From Zygnema cylindricum (lineage: Eukaryota > Streptophyta > Zygnematophyceae > Zygnematales > Zygnemataceae): a stretch of 41,041 nucleotides of DNA. Where the stretch lies: positions 64,538 to 105,578 of the forward strand of contig JBBHKE010003033.1 in assembly GCA_037447655.1 (NCBI GenBank). Reading direction: 5' to 3'. Below are positions 21,601-32,581 of this stretch, in pieces; the stretch's first letter is position 1, and every line of letters starts with the position of its first letter. A program made the translations under genes and the position numbers. The notes under the pieces are model-generated. The model searched no databases. It was not told the DNA's origin and saw nothing but the letters and a program-made list of their open reading frames with translations.

Positions 21601-23493
21601 AGAGCAACTTGCATTGGGAAAATTATGTGTGGTGGGCAAGCACATGCAATCTGTCTGGGCAATCTGCTTGTGGTTTTTGTATTTTGATGGTATCATATAT
21701 TTATTTAGAAGCTTCAGAGGGTGGCCTTGTTCCTGAATGAGCTCGTTGAAATTTGGAAAACTGACATGTATAGGCTGGCCTTTCCTGTTGTCTTTTGATT
21801 TTTTCAGGTCTTGCTATCCCATTTGGTAGACTCCAATGTTTTTATCCGCTCAGTTGTTCTTTCCTTGGAATCTTTCCGCACTGGGAGCCCAACACCATCT
21901 TTCGCTGGCCCAAGTCCTTCTCCTCGATCATCTCTGGACTTTGGTCTCATGCCCTCTGGCCCCCTTTCTCCTTCTCCGAGGAGCCTTAACAACCCTGGTA
22001 GCGGTTATGGGGGATACATGTCATCGTACTCTCGATATACAGCTGGCTGGGGAAGGGGCCTGGAAGAGTTTGATGAGGGAAGTTGTAAGCTCACTGCATT
22101 CATGACCTGTAATTCGGTGCGGCTTCTACGAGACCTGATGAGTGCTGTGCGGCTGGGAGATATCAATCAGGTAAATATTTTTGGAAAGTCATGATGTTGT
22201 TGGTCGATTGGGTATAATAAGCACACTCAGATACCCTAAAAACCCTAGGTTTTTTGACAAATAATACATGTATGTTTGACTTGTACGCTACATACATTTA
22301 CGGGAATGAAAATATTGACCTTGTATGATGTTATAGACGGAATAGTCAGTTATCGAGATTGACATAAAATTTATTATTAGCGAACTCGATAATCTGATAT
22401 TTACCGGTATGAGATTAATTGATTTTGAATTCGCCTGGGTTAGGTACCTTTTCTATTTCTTGGTTTTCCCTTAAAAGGCTTTCTGCATTACTGGCACCAG
22501 ATTATGTCATGTCATATCTGTAATTTGCAGCTCAAGGCTCTCGTCGATTAGCTTTTTTCAATTCCATTAGCTTTTTTACTGGAGCTGCTTGGGAGGCCAT
22601 TTAGAATAATAAACTTTTTATTACTATTATGCAAACCTCTGTGGAAAGGCATGCAACCTTTTTTAATCGCAATTTTGGTTCTGTTTCTCGCACTTCTGGT
22701 ACAATGAAATGAATGGAGATTTGGTAGTGTAGCTGACATGAAGTATTTTGTCACGCCTGTATGCCTATCTAGTTGGAGAGTTTTTCACATGATCCTGTTT
22801 GAGATTTCAGGCTTCTCAAATTGGCTTAGTTTTCCTGGTTGGTTAAGACTGAAGAATACCGAGCTTTTATCAATTATTATGTAAAAAAAGTGGAGTTTAT
22901 CTCGTCCAGCTCATGTCTTAATTGTTTCCTGCATTCTAATACTGAATGAATAAATGAATTCTGAACTTATATGTTAATCGATGATACAGTTGGTGGAGAA
23001 ATAATCTATTAACTGAATCATGAGTAGCTTTGCCTGACTTTGTTTTCTGCAATATTTTCAGGACAATATATGTGTTCTAAACACGGCGCTTATCTTCTTT
23101 ATATTCGCTGAACGAGGAAATCAATTGGCGCAATACCTTCATGCGCTGCGAACTCTTGATGCAACACTTTCCTCGCAAACTCCGGGAGATCTGTTTCCTA
23201 ACAGCAGTCCTCCAGGCAGTCCAAACAAAGATTCTCAAGGGCCAGGCAGTGTCGTTAGGAACTTCCGAGCTTTACTTGACTTTTGGCGCGAGTATTATCT
23301 CCGAAAACGAGGTCGTGATATTGCCAGTCTCCAATACTCCACCAACGTTCCGTTTCCGGAGTGGAGAAGAATAGTTGACCTTTTGTGTGGAGGGGCCGAG
23401 TATTCAACTTCTTTACTCTTTTCTCCACAAGCCACAGCTTCTCAATGTGCGGCTCTCAGTGCATCAATGGAGGCTCCCTCTCGACGGAGTTGA
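15699..23493 (+). CDS. TRPC4AP: TRPC4AP/TRUSS-like protein, putative CUL4-DDB1 ubiquitin-ligase substrate receptor (nine coding exons)
   Basis: Coding exons inferred from GT-AG borders and unbroken frame: 15699-16329, 16969-17120, 17373-17612, 17844-19310, 19643-19843, 20057-20359, 21339-21524, 21808-22170, 23062-23493. They total 3975 bp, or 1324 residues plus stop. The first in-frame ATG after the stop at 15648-15650 is 15699. Conserved blocks match animal TRPC4AP in order: VLKGQLTGKS near residue 30; VLFVLCALCGGKRKERVQ (about 834) and the CACNP motif (exon 5); LKIQYLRLVHNF and EPADSVYRFW (exon 6); FDLLGELIKF (exon 7); LVDSNVFIRSV (exon 8); RALLDFWREYYLRKRG near the C terminus. Human TRPC4AP (797 residues) is a DCAF-type receptor on CUL4-DDB1 that binds some C-terminal degrons; the same role here is inference. 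No signal peptide or membrane segment is evident. A weaker alternative donor after 17561 also keeps frame. Only the first intron is phase 1; the other seven are phase 0. No transcript evidence was available. Confidence 0.9.
17844..19310 (+). other. TRPC4AP: Exon 4 of the TRPC4AP-like gene: 489-codon low-complexity insertion
   Basis: This single exon encodes residues about 342-830. It begins FEAFQEHAAGHLHNNGGEW, runs into an acidic patch (DLDEDMATEDEEDAAAAAL), then a long Gly/Ser/Arg/Thr-rich stretch with few hydrophobics. It regains order near its end (VMVIVGNAPRLLEEVPEGTL). Acceptor TCTCCAG ends at 17843 and donor GTATGC starts at 19311; both junctions are phase 0. In human TRPC4AP the corresponding gap between conserved blocks is much shorter, so most of this exon is lineage-specific and probably intrinsically disordered. 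Its function is unknown. Confidence 0.85.
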
Positions 23494-25452
23494 ACGTATA
23501 GAACTCCTCACTTTAACTGCGAATTTTACGCTCGTTTGTTCTTTTTTGTAGGTGGAAGCGTATCGCCAGATTATTCCTGTCATTTTCACCTGTCTACTTT
23601 TGACAAATTCCTTGATTACTGGACTTCCAACAGGAGCAACCAGGCAAAAAAAGGGCTAAAGGGCCACAAAATGGTTGGCCTGCAAAGTGCAAAGAGTTAC
23701 AAAATGGACGACTCCCTCGTGATACAAAATTGGAGCAGGAAGTTACCTTTTTTAAGGTGCTGACAGACAAGATTATTCAGTTGTAAGGAAATTAATTGAA
23801 AGCGAGCCTCGTAATATGAAAATGGTGAAGCTGGCCGTCACACGGGAGAAAAAGTTAAAAAAAAAAAAAGTGAAAACCCGAAATCTGGCGGTTTGTTGTG
23901 CCGGGATTTCTGTATTACGAAGATTGGCATAAAGGAGAGAGTTTTGAACCCCGTGCGAGAGAATACGGTAAACGGATTACGGCAGATGTTTATTCTGTTT
24001 TTGTCATATATGCGGAAAATACATGCTGGTTTGTTCTTTCATATATGTGGAAAATACGTGCCGGTTTGTTATTTTCATATATGTGGAAAATACGTATTTG
24101 GAGCTTCGGAGGAGACGGTGAGAGGCAGTACGAATGGTACTATGCTCTCTCTCGAAATCTGGGCGAATCATGTATCCGGAGGAGAGTCCTTCTTTGTGAT
24201 AGCTATGAGATTTATGTTCGGTTTGACCACAACACGTGGTTTCAAGAATTGGAAAGTATTGGAAAGGATTTGGAAGAATTTGGAAGAATTTTGGGAAGAA
24301 TTTTGGAAGAATTTCAGATTGCACTCCGATATTAGGGTTTTTCACTGTCACGTCGCGTTTATTGTATGTATTGCCTAAGCCACAGTAGCTGCCAAAATGA
24401 CCTCCGACAATGACCTCCAAAGAAAGACGATCTTCGAAAACCGTTGCCGTTTTTTAACCCAGCGTTTTTCTCAGGATTACAGCCATTATTGTAATTGCAG
24501 AATATTGAGGTTTTTGGCATTGTTTTCCTATGTGTATTTTTCTCCATGCTCCAGTTTTTTTCGTAATGGTTGTAGTCCCATCAGGTGGTTGTTTTTGAGG
24601 CTGTGGGAACCAAATGACGATAGAAAAACAATTTTTATCAGTCATGTGATGGACAAAAATATTTGGGAGGCGGTGGAAAGTGGGTGCTCCAATAGATTAC
24701 AGAGTAGAGATTTAGTGTATCAAACTTTATTAAAAAAAACGCACTTTATAAGTTTAAGGTGGGAAACAGAGTCTTGTGAAAAAGCAAGTCCTGCATTATG
24801 AAGTGTTTGTTGAACGGATCAATTTTCAGTTTAGTTACTGTGAATGGTGGCTTGATATATGGTACACTGTTAAAGTGCAAAAACGGTATGGTGTTTCTGT
24901 GTGAAGAGCATTAGTTACACTAATCGCTGTTACAAGGTATAATGGATTTCGTTTTGTTTTGGTTCCATCAATATGGTTTTGGGAATTGTATATTCTCAAA
25001 AGCCTAAAATATCTTTTATGTTATGACAAATATGCAAAAGAGCCTTGCTAAAAAGATGTGGCTCGAAACAAGACGGCCTTTTTCCCGAAATTACATTCTA
25101 CATAGAAAAAAAAAAAAAAGTGTGAATTCGCGAGGGTGCCACTGGCCGGTAAATGTTGCTTTTGCTAACTAAAGCATAGTTTTCCATAATTCCTGTATAT
25201 TACAATCTTGAAACTGTGTTTCAATACCTTTTAGGGTAAAAAGAAAAGAAAAATACAACTGTTGAAATCTAAATCTGAAATAGTAAAACTATGGCGAAAT
25301 TATATGCAGATTGTATGCATGCGGAGTATTTATATGAGCACAGCTAAAGCATAAACAAAGCCCCAGTAAGGTACTTTGAACCAATTGACTGTCTTGACCG
25401 AGTTTGACGTGTGTCATGTATTTTTTTTTCGAGTAGGAGAATGATACCACAC
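23494..25452. other. Downstream of the TRPC4AP-like gene: 3' UTR and intergenic, no further gene supported
   Basis: No canonical AATAAA close to the stop was recognised. Overlapping open frames at 23893-24378 and 23898-24335 are driven by short tandem repeats (38-bp units at about 24004-24098, and GGAAGAATTT-type repeats at about 24240-24312), not by a recognisable protein family. The remainder is AT-rich with no transposon ends recognised. Confidence 0.4.
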
Positions 25453-25650
25453 CTTCGATCCTTATTAGTGTTAAGGATTTATGAGTGATGATGTGAAATT
25501 ATAATGTATGAAACCAATTTAGTGCAAGGGGACGTGGCAGATAATAGTCCACATCCTTCAATAGTTTTGCTACCACTATTTTGTGATTTTTGGCCAGAAA
25601 AAGCCGTGACTGAATTTGTGTTATTGTTTTCGATAACTATGAGCGGTGTG
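25453..25650 (+). mobile_element. Short MITE, diverged copy (family M2)
   Basis: Homologous along its length to 30634-30831: CGATCCTTATTAGTGTTAA at the left, then TTTAGTGCAAGGGGACGTGG, ATAGTCCACATCCTT and CTATTTTGTGA. The right end is degraded (GTGTTATTGTTTTCGATAAC). Confidence 0.65.
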
Positions 25651-26820
25651 GCTAGTAATACATTTAAAGAAACTATGCGACCATTGCTTCAATATAGTCT
25701 ACTCGTCAAAAGATGCCTTATGTTCTCCTCTCGTGTTGCATCAATCTCATCTTATTCGATGGTGTCAGACATATGGTCGGAAACATTATTGTGAATCATA
25801 GGTTTAATATGCAAAAAAAAAACGGAAACACTACATGGTCTAATACGTACAGTGGGTATATAATGTGCAAAATGCCATACAATACAATGCAAAATAGCAC
25901 TAGGAACAGCAAAGCATAGTGTTTGCAATTGTTTCCGCATACTAACCCAGTGTTGTGAATCCCAATTCTCGTGCAGGTTTAGGTGGTTTTATCACTGCTT
26001 TTCTGCCTCTTGTTGTTTCCAACGTTTTTTCCAGTTTGTCTTTTTTATGTATTAGTTTCTTTCACAATTTTCCTCCCATTTCTAGTTCGATACTCTTGTG
26101 TATATTCCCCGGTTTGGTTTTGGCTAATCCATAAATTTAAATAACGTAAAGGCAAGATAAATTAAAAAGCACGACCCATCTGAGTCCAGGGTACAAAAGG
26201 GGTGGCATGGCCAAAACTGAAAAACTACAATAAAAAACAAATAGAGCGATGGGAACACAAAAAAAACAAAAGAAAAGAAACAATCAACAAGGAAAATAAA
26301 AGCACCCAAACTCAAAATGAAAAGCACGACAACTCATAAAACCAAAACTACAACCCCAACCTTAAATGGCTTACCATTTAGGTACTTTTTTAATACCTAT
26401 TCTGCAACAGGGTGAACTGTAAAAGTGACCTCACAGAAAAATATTTGAGGAATTTATTCTCACGACGGTTTTTCATTCGCAACGACCATCAAATCAAATC
26501 GTTTATGAATCGGGTTGTGATCGTGATTTTTATATAAAAATAATCGTTCACAACAACTTAGCGAGCATAATCCCCCTATCCATAACAATATATTAAGCCA
26601 CTTTGATGTGTGGAGCCATCTACATCTTCCAAAGGCAAGATTCGCCAAAACGATATCTCTAAAAGTACAACAAGCACATGAAGTAAAGAATTTTAATTGG
26701 ACGTGATAGAATACTATGTGAGACCCCATGTAATAACATGTATTATGAAACTAGTCTAGAAATAAAAAAAACAACCTATAGTGTGTACATTGAATCGAGA
26801 AATCACAGACGTGGTCCATT
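25651..26820. other. No gene seen
   Basis: AT-rich sequence with only short open frames lacking family resemblance, including a hydrophobic minus-strand frame at 26124-26327 that is Phe-rich because of oligo-A/T runs. Confidence 0.4.
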
Positions 26821-26891
26821 TGCGAATTTATTATGCGGACACCCCAAATTATTAGATTGACACCCCTTGATCCGCAATAAATTCTCGCAAT
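26821..26891. repeat. Inverted repeat / hairpin
   Basis: GCGAATTTATTATGCGGA is followed after about 30 bp by the near reverse complement TCCGCAATAAATTCTCGC. The loop contains a duplicated GACACCCC. Confidence 0.6.
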
Positions 26892-28747
26892 ACGTATAGG
26901 TCAACTATGGTACATGATTTTTGCGGATGTGAGAAGGAAAAGGTTTTATGGCTAGCTTTACCAAATTAAAACTCTACGCGAGCACATCCATTCTAAGCAA
27001 GCATACGCTGTACGGTTACTCGCGACTTTGTAAAGCCAAGGGTCTACACTTGTGAAGGTCATCGATATGAACCGGATCCTTTGGTGGTAGACACGGAAGC
27101 CAAACTTGTCGTTTTCCGCTGTCCCTCACCCCAATAGGGTCACGGTTTGAGCTTGTTGGAGGACAACCGGAACATGTCGACATAACAAATAGTCATAAAT
27201 CTTGCTAGTGTCCCCTTTGGTCTTTAAATTTTTTCAACAAAACCAGGTAGGGAAACCTAAGAAACCCTAAAAAACCCTTAAAAGTACAAAAATCTCCACA
27301 TACGGCTTAAACACACCCTCCAAAGTCTCGTTTTGTTCAACCTTGTTCCCCAAAAGCCTTCAAGTCACGGGTGACCACACTCTTATAGAATATCGTATGA
27401 TAAAAATAAGGTCCGTTTTAGATGTGTGAAGACGACAACCCAACATCATTTAAGAAAACCAAGTAAATCGACGAGTTCATGACTGGTGAAATACATGAAA
27501 AAAAATATGCTTGTCGATGTACGTCGCTTTGGTTCCCACAACCTCAATCGAATCCTACACCAAATCATGTGTTGTGGTCCTTTCCCCTTCATATGAGCAA
27601 CAAAGTAGACGAAGTCTTGGGGCATCAATAGGTTTTTTGGCCTTAAAACAGTTATTTCCCTCGTAATTAGGTCGAAAATACTTGCAACCCATCGGTGACT
27701 TTAGAATACTCTATTACAATCTAAAAAATACATGTAGTAAATCAGCAGAAGTAAACAATAGGGGAATAGCCCCAAAATGCAGTTGTTGTTGTTGTTGTTT
27801 TTTCCTCTAGCCTTTTTGGTGTCTAACGTAATAATAACGTCTACAAACCAATCTTCTCCCTTTAGAGAAACGATCCCCTAATGCAGTCCAGCCGAGGAAG
27901 TATCACCCGCGTCGTGACTCGACGTACGCGCGACCATTCGAACCCTCCAATAGGAGAAGCGCAGTAGACTTCGACGTAGGTCGTAATCCTTGCCCTCGAT
28001 GCGCATCGCTTGCATTCACGACCGTAAGATGGTCTCCCAAGGGTACGCATCGCTACATAGTACATACCCGTCAATGAAGTCAACAGCTGTGTTTGGCGGT
28101 TCTCGGCACTTGCGAGACCGAATCGGATTTACTATGAAGTCGACTGAACTGTTGGTCGGCGGCGATACGGGCAAGATTCTGTCAGCGGCTGGCAGTCAAG
28201 CCGACAGCGTACTCAGCGCGAGACCGCTTGGCAAGCCGCCATTGGCCTCACTTTGTTAGTGGCAAAAGCAGTACAAATGCCGTACAGGAATATAGACTCC
28301 ACCGACCAGCGGGCTGCCTCCACAGAAATCACTATTCATTGACACGCAAAAGGACAAACGGTTGGCGGTCAACAAAGCATTTCCCCCCCGGACTACAGTA
28401 ACATCCTTCGCGCGCGGAATCATTACTCAACACGAGTGAATAAATACCTGGCAGCAAAAGTCTTAAAACAGTGCATGGGGGACCAGAAATTTGTTAAGTA
28501 ACACTGGTATCGGGTTGTCAAGAAACCGACCCTTTATCGAACCGGCACGTGTATCGGGCTCGACCATGGGGTTTGACGCTTCGGTTCGCGTCTATATTTA
28601 TTTGTTTATACGGGCGTTTTACGGTTTTGGTTCAGTTGGAAGTGTAGTTTTACATGAGGCCGTAATACAGATGGTAGGTTTAGTACTCTAGTACAGGTGT
28701 CGTCCATTGTGGTGTTTCATTGGCGCACGTTATTCTTGTCGTGCAAA
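26892..28747. other. No gene seen
   Basis: A CpG-richer stretch at about 27860-28440 contains an 89-residue plus-strand frame (27990-28259) and a 73-residue minus-strand frame (27862-28083). Neither resembles a known protein. A GTT trinucleotide run lies at about 27782-27799. Confidence 0.4.
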
Positions 28748-28920
28748 CTACATCGTGAATCGCTATTAGCGCTAATAATGCTAATTCGGCGCCCCAAAAT
28801 TTAGACCCTATGACCTAAAATATAATTGGTAGCTCTAATTTGTTTTTTACATTAAGATAGGTGCTGTTTGATTAGCGTAAATAACTCTAATTTGGACAGT
28901 TTATAAATAGTGTGGTGTAC
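28748..28920 (-). mobile_element. Family M MITE, second copy (inverted)
   Basis: CTACATCGTGAATCGCTATT followed by AGCGCTAATAATGCTAATTC and GGCGCCCC is the reverse complement of the right end of the copy at 2144-2371. The other end (GTGTGGTGTAC) is only weakly preserved. Confidence 0.6.
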
Positions 28921-28999
28921 GAAATGTGTCAATTATCATGTCGAGGAAAATGACTCTTTACCGTTAGAAACCTTTCGCCTTTGAAAACTTTACAAATTA

Positions 29000-29770
29000 G
29001 GGTGCGTCTCTATGTACTTCAAACTTAGAGAATTTACTATGTTTTTTAGCGCAGATCCGGCGGACCCGGATTTCAAGTGTCTCTATGTGTAACACCGAAA
29101 TTGTTACCTAAGGGTGTGACGATTGTATACGTTGACAATGCCCGTGACGGCCGTCAACGTCTACAATATGTGATGACGCACGTTATTTTTCGTAGCTGCT
29201 TGTGACGTCGCGTGACTTTTCGTGGCATTGTAGACCTACCGCCCTCCAGCCTGTGCCGTTTCACGGTTGAAGAAGATGCGTTTTGCCTATGCGTCTATTG
29301 TCGCCTCGACGTGAAATGACATCGGAACCCCTGCAAAATAAAAAAACCGTACCGGATGGAAACGGACAAAACAAAACAAACTGTGTACTTATGTTTGTCG
29401 TATTAAACAAAAACGGACAAAACATAGCGAATCGTGTACACTTCCACGTCGCTTGAAATAGTTTGAAAAATTTCAAAAAATACGACACGCGCGAATATAT
29501 GTTCCTATTTGTTTATAGAAAATCCCTAATTTTAAAACACGCCGCGCATGTGTTTTAAACATAAGGTTGAAGGTGACGTTTTTTGTCGTCGAAGTGGGTC
29601 GAAAAAACACAAGACGACAACATGTAGTACATCTTAAATTCGATGATGACGCAAAATGTATTTCTCTTTTTCTCTATATTTTTGTACGGTTAAAACTTAC
29701 GCGGTACGGCTCTAAGTTTTACACGAAAACGACAGAAAAAACCCTTACTTAATCACACAGAGACGCACCC
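29000..29770 (-). mobile_element. Harbinger-like non-autonomous element, family H copy E
   Basis: 771 bp flanked by TTA on both sides (28997-28999 and 29771-29773). Terminus at 29000 GGGTGCGTCTCTATGT; opposite terminus reverse-complemented GGGTGCGTCTCTGTGT. The interior is the reverse complement of the family, closest to copy C: it shares the ACACATGCG / CATAAGGTTGAAG region. Confidence 0.85.
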
Positions 29771-30296
29771 TTAATCATGAAATCACTCCGATCACGTGTG
29801 GATTCTATCCACGTAATTTGATTCCCCGAAAAGTCGCATGATAACGGTGGTATATAGCAACTAGTATGCGTACAATTTTCAATCTATCATGGAACAAATA
29901 TTTTTGGTGGTTAAAATATAGAAGTGACTCAATATTCTAGTTTTGGAATGAAGATTCCATATCCAAAGCTATACTCGTTTGTCACTAGGGCGTACAGTGT
30001 CACCGCGCGGCTTACACTGTATATGGTAAACAACAACTTTAGTTATCCACTTTTTTAAGATATGTTCGTCACGTTTTGGAATTCCTTTTGTCTTTTGTTG
30101 TTTTTTACTATAAAAACGATGGTTAATTTACCATTGATGCTACTATCCTTATAATAAGGTAATTTTATATGATATTTTTCCCCTAATGTTGAAAATAAGT
30201 TGCACAGTTTCGATGCAAAGCGTAAGCATACGTCAATTTACCCAACAAACTGTACGAGCTATGATTTAATGTTAAAACAATGGGTAAAACTTTGAT

Positions 30297-30540
30297 AGTG
30301 TTATTAGCAATGTCATATATCAAGAGATATTATATCACAACAATTTGGTCATTCGATATATGGAATATCGAACAGTTAGAGGGCCCGATTTCTCGCTCTG
30401 AGACCAACAAAAGTTATCGCCACATTTATGGTTGGAGGTGAGGGTCAGTACATTTTCAATGCGGAAGCAATGTGAGTTAACGGTACGGAGGAATCGCCCC
30501 CCTCATCCCCCCTCCCACACCGAGAGGTGGGTGGGCTGGA
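30297..30540 (+). mobile_element. Eroded hAT-type MITE related to the one at 35052-35526
   Basis: TAGTGTTATTAGCA at the left, then ATTCGATATATGGAATATCG and CTGAGACCAACAAAAGTTAT match the left half of the 475-bp element. A broken C-rich/G-rich inverted centre (CCCCCCTCCCACACCGAG then AGGTGGGTGGG) follows at about 30497-30537. The right half is not clear. Confidence 0.55.
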
Positions 30541-30633
30541 TTTTTGTTGGCTAACCCGCGTATTTAAGCCTTCTGATAGTGATCAACGCGATAGCTTATC
30601 GCGAGGTACAATAATTTGACAAGGATAATACAC

Positions 30634-30831
30634 CGCTAATCGTTACTAGTGTTAAAGTTTGATTAATGTTAATGCGAAATTAAAATTAACAATACTAGTT
30701 TAGTGCAGGGAGACGTGGCAGATTGTACTCCACGTCCTTAAATAATGTTGTTATTTCTATTTTGTGAGTTATGGTAAAATAAAGTAGCGACAAAACTAGT
30801 GTTATTAACACTAATAACGATCAGCGGCGAC
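30634..30831 (+). mobile_element. Short MITE (family M2), intact copy
   Basis: 198 bp. Left CGCTAATCGTTACTAGTGTT pairs with reverse-complemented right CGCTGATCGTTATTAGTGTT; the right end carries about five extra bases. TAATACAC stands on both sides (30626-30633 and 30832-30839), a possible 8-bp target duplication. Confidence 0.65.
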
Positions 30832-31118
30832 TAATACACCGATTATCGGTAGGTAAATAAATTAAATGTTGAATATCAGAAAGAGTTTCGATATACACAA
30901 CACCACTGTAGCAATTAGCCTGTAAGCGGGTTGGGGAGGGAGAAAGAAAAGTAAAATATAATATTTTTGGATTTACTTGTTCTAAAATGAATGTTGAAAA
31001 CGTAAAATGCTAACAATTTTCCATAAGGGAAGAGTCGATAGGTGTTAAAAAAAAACAGAGGAAAAGGGGGACTTTTAGAATCACGGAAAGGTAATCTACT
31101 AATCCATGAAGTTATGAA

Positions 31119-31658
31119 CATAGTTAAAAAGTAGGTGACAGTACACCCATAAAATATGCCTATTGTAAGTAAATTTTACAATACTACCTTAAGACCCGTA
31201 TTGTATTGGCCGCAAAATGAAATAAAATAGTAGCAGGGTTGAGTTGCACATGGTTCGATAGAGAATTAAACGTCATGTCTAAATAAAAAAAAAACGGACA
31301 AAAAAATATTGTTATGTGAGTTTTGAGCGACTTTTTATTTAAACCGTCAGATTTTGACGATCTGACGGTCGTTGATGAAAGTAACGATCTAAGAAAATCA
31401 AATGAAAAGCCCATAACACAACTTACGACCGGACTATCGTCAGATTCGTCCGCGGGTTTTTTGTTTTTTTCCGCTTTTTTTTCGGCGCAATGTCATCGCC
31501 GTGTCTGTTCGCTAAAAAATTTCGTTCGGCGGCGTGCGCTGTACTATGAGCATACGTAAGATTTGTACGCTCGTACAGGGGTGCGTTACGCGAGTTTTGT
31601 GCCAAGCTTTGTGCGCCTACCAAAGGCCTACCATAAAAACGCCTACTTTTGAACTATG
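31119..31658 (+). mobile_element. hAT-type MITE X1
   Basis: 540 bp. Terminal inverted repeat CATAGTTAAAAAGTAGG / CCTACTTTTGAACTATG. 8-bp direct repeat GTTATGAA at 31111-31118 and 31659-31666. The second and fifth terminal bases (A, G) fit the hAT pattern. The interior has a CCGTCAGA...TCTGACGG hairpin near 31349-31370. No coding capacity. Confidence 0.85.
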
Positions 31659-31667
31659 GTTATGAAC

Positions 31668-31973
31668 CATAGTTAAAAAGTAGGCGTTTTTATTGTAGGC
31701 CTTTGGTCGGCGCCTTTATCGTAAGTTGTGTTATGGGCTTTTCATGTGATCTTCTTAGATCGCTTACTTGATCAGCGACCGTCAGATCGTCCGAATCTGA
31801 CGGTGTAAATAATTTTTTTTGGTCCGAATGTTTTAATTGGTCCAATTTTTGGTCCGAATGTTTTAATTGGTCCGAATAGGTCCGAATACAATATGGGTCT
31901 TAAGGTCATATTGTATTTTTTGCATACAATAGGCATATTGTATGGGCCTACTTTCACCTACTTTATAACTATG
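31668..31973 (-). mobile_element. hAT-type MITE X2, inverted, inserted in the target duplication of X1
   Basis: 306 bp, reverse orientation to X1. Termini CATAGTTAAAAAGTAGG / CCTACTTTATAACTATG. 8-bp direct repeat TTATGAAC at 31660-31667 and 31974-31981; the left copy overlaps the right duplication of X1. It lacks the part containing CAGGGTTGAGTTGCACATGG found in X1 and X3 and carries a duplicated GGTCCGAATGTTTTAATTGG. Confidence 0.85.
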
Positions 31974-32121
31974 TTATGAACAACGAATATTTGACTTGGT
32001 CGTCTGTTGTTTAAATGATCGGTACAGGATTGTACAACAAGACCGTACATTACAGGCTGGATAATTTGAATTTTGAAATGGTTATTGTTTCTTGAAACGA
32101 ATTCATGTAGCCACGACAAAT

Positions 32122-32573
32122 CATAGTTCAAAAGTAGGTGACCGTACGCCCATACAATATGCCTATTGTATGCAAAACATACAATATGGCCTTAAGACCC
32201 ATATTGTATTGGCCGCAAAATGAAATAAAATAGTAACAGGGTTGAGTTGCACATGGATCGATAGAGAATTAAACGTCATGTCTAAATTTGAAAAAAAAAT
32301 CGGACAAAAAAATCCTTTTCTGTGAGTTTTGAGCGACTTTTTATTTAAACCGTCAGATTTGGACTATCTGACGGTCGTTGATGAAAGTAACGATCTAAGA
32401 AGATCACATGAAAAGCCCATAACACAACTCACGATAGGACTATCGTCAGATTCGGACGATCGGACGGTCGCTGAGTAGCGATCTAAGAAGATCACATGGA
32501 AAGCCCGGAACACAAGTTACGCTAAAGGCGGCCTACAAAAGGCCTACCAAAAAACGCCTACTTTTGAGCTATG
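32122..32573 (+). mobile_element. hAT-type MITE X3
   Basis: 452 bp. Termini CATAGTTCAAAAGTAGG / CCTACTTTTGAGCTATG. Perfect 8-bp direct repeat CGACAAAT at 32114-32121 and 32574-32581. Highly similar to X1 through CAGGGTTGAGTTGCACATGG, GTTTTGAGCGACTTTTTATT and the CCGTCAGAT hairpin. Confidence 0.9.
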
Positions 32574-32581
32574 CGACAAAT

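Noticed and set aside
22225-22255. AACCCTAA-type telomere-like strings (also near 12262 and 27260)
   Set aside because: Only one or two imperfect units each; not an interstitial telomere array.
23893-24378. Two overlapping 145- and 161-residue open frames downstream of the gene
   Set aside because: Both owe their length to 38-bp and GGAAGAATTT tandem repeats and show no family similarity in either frame.
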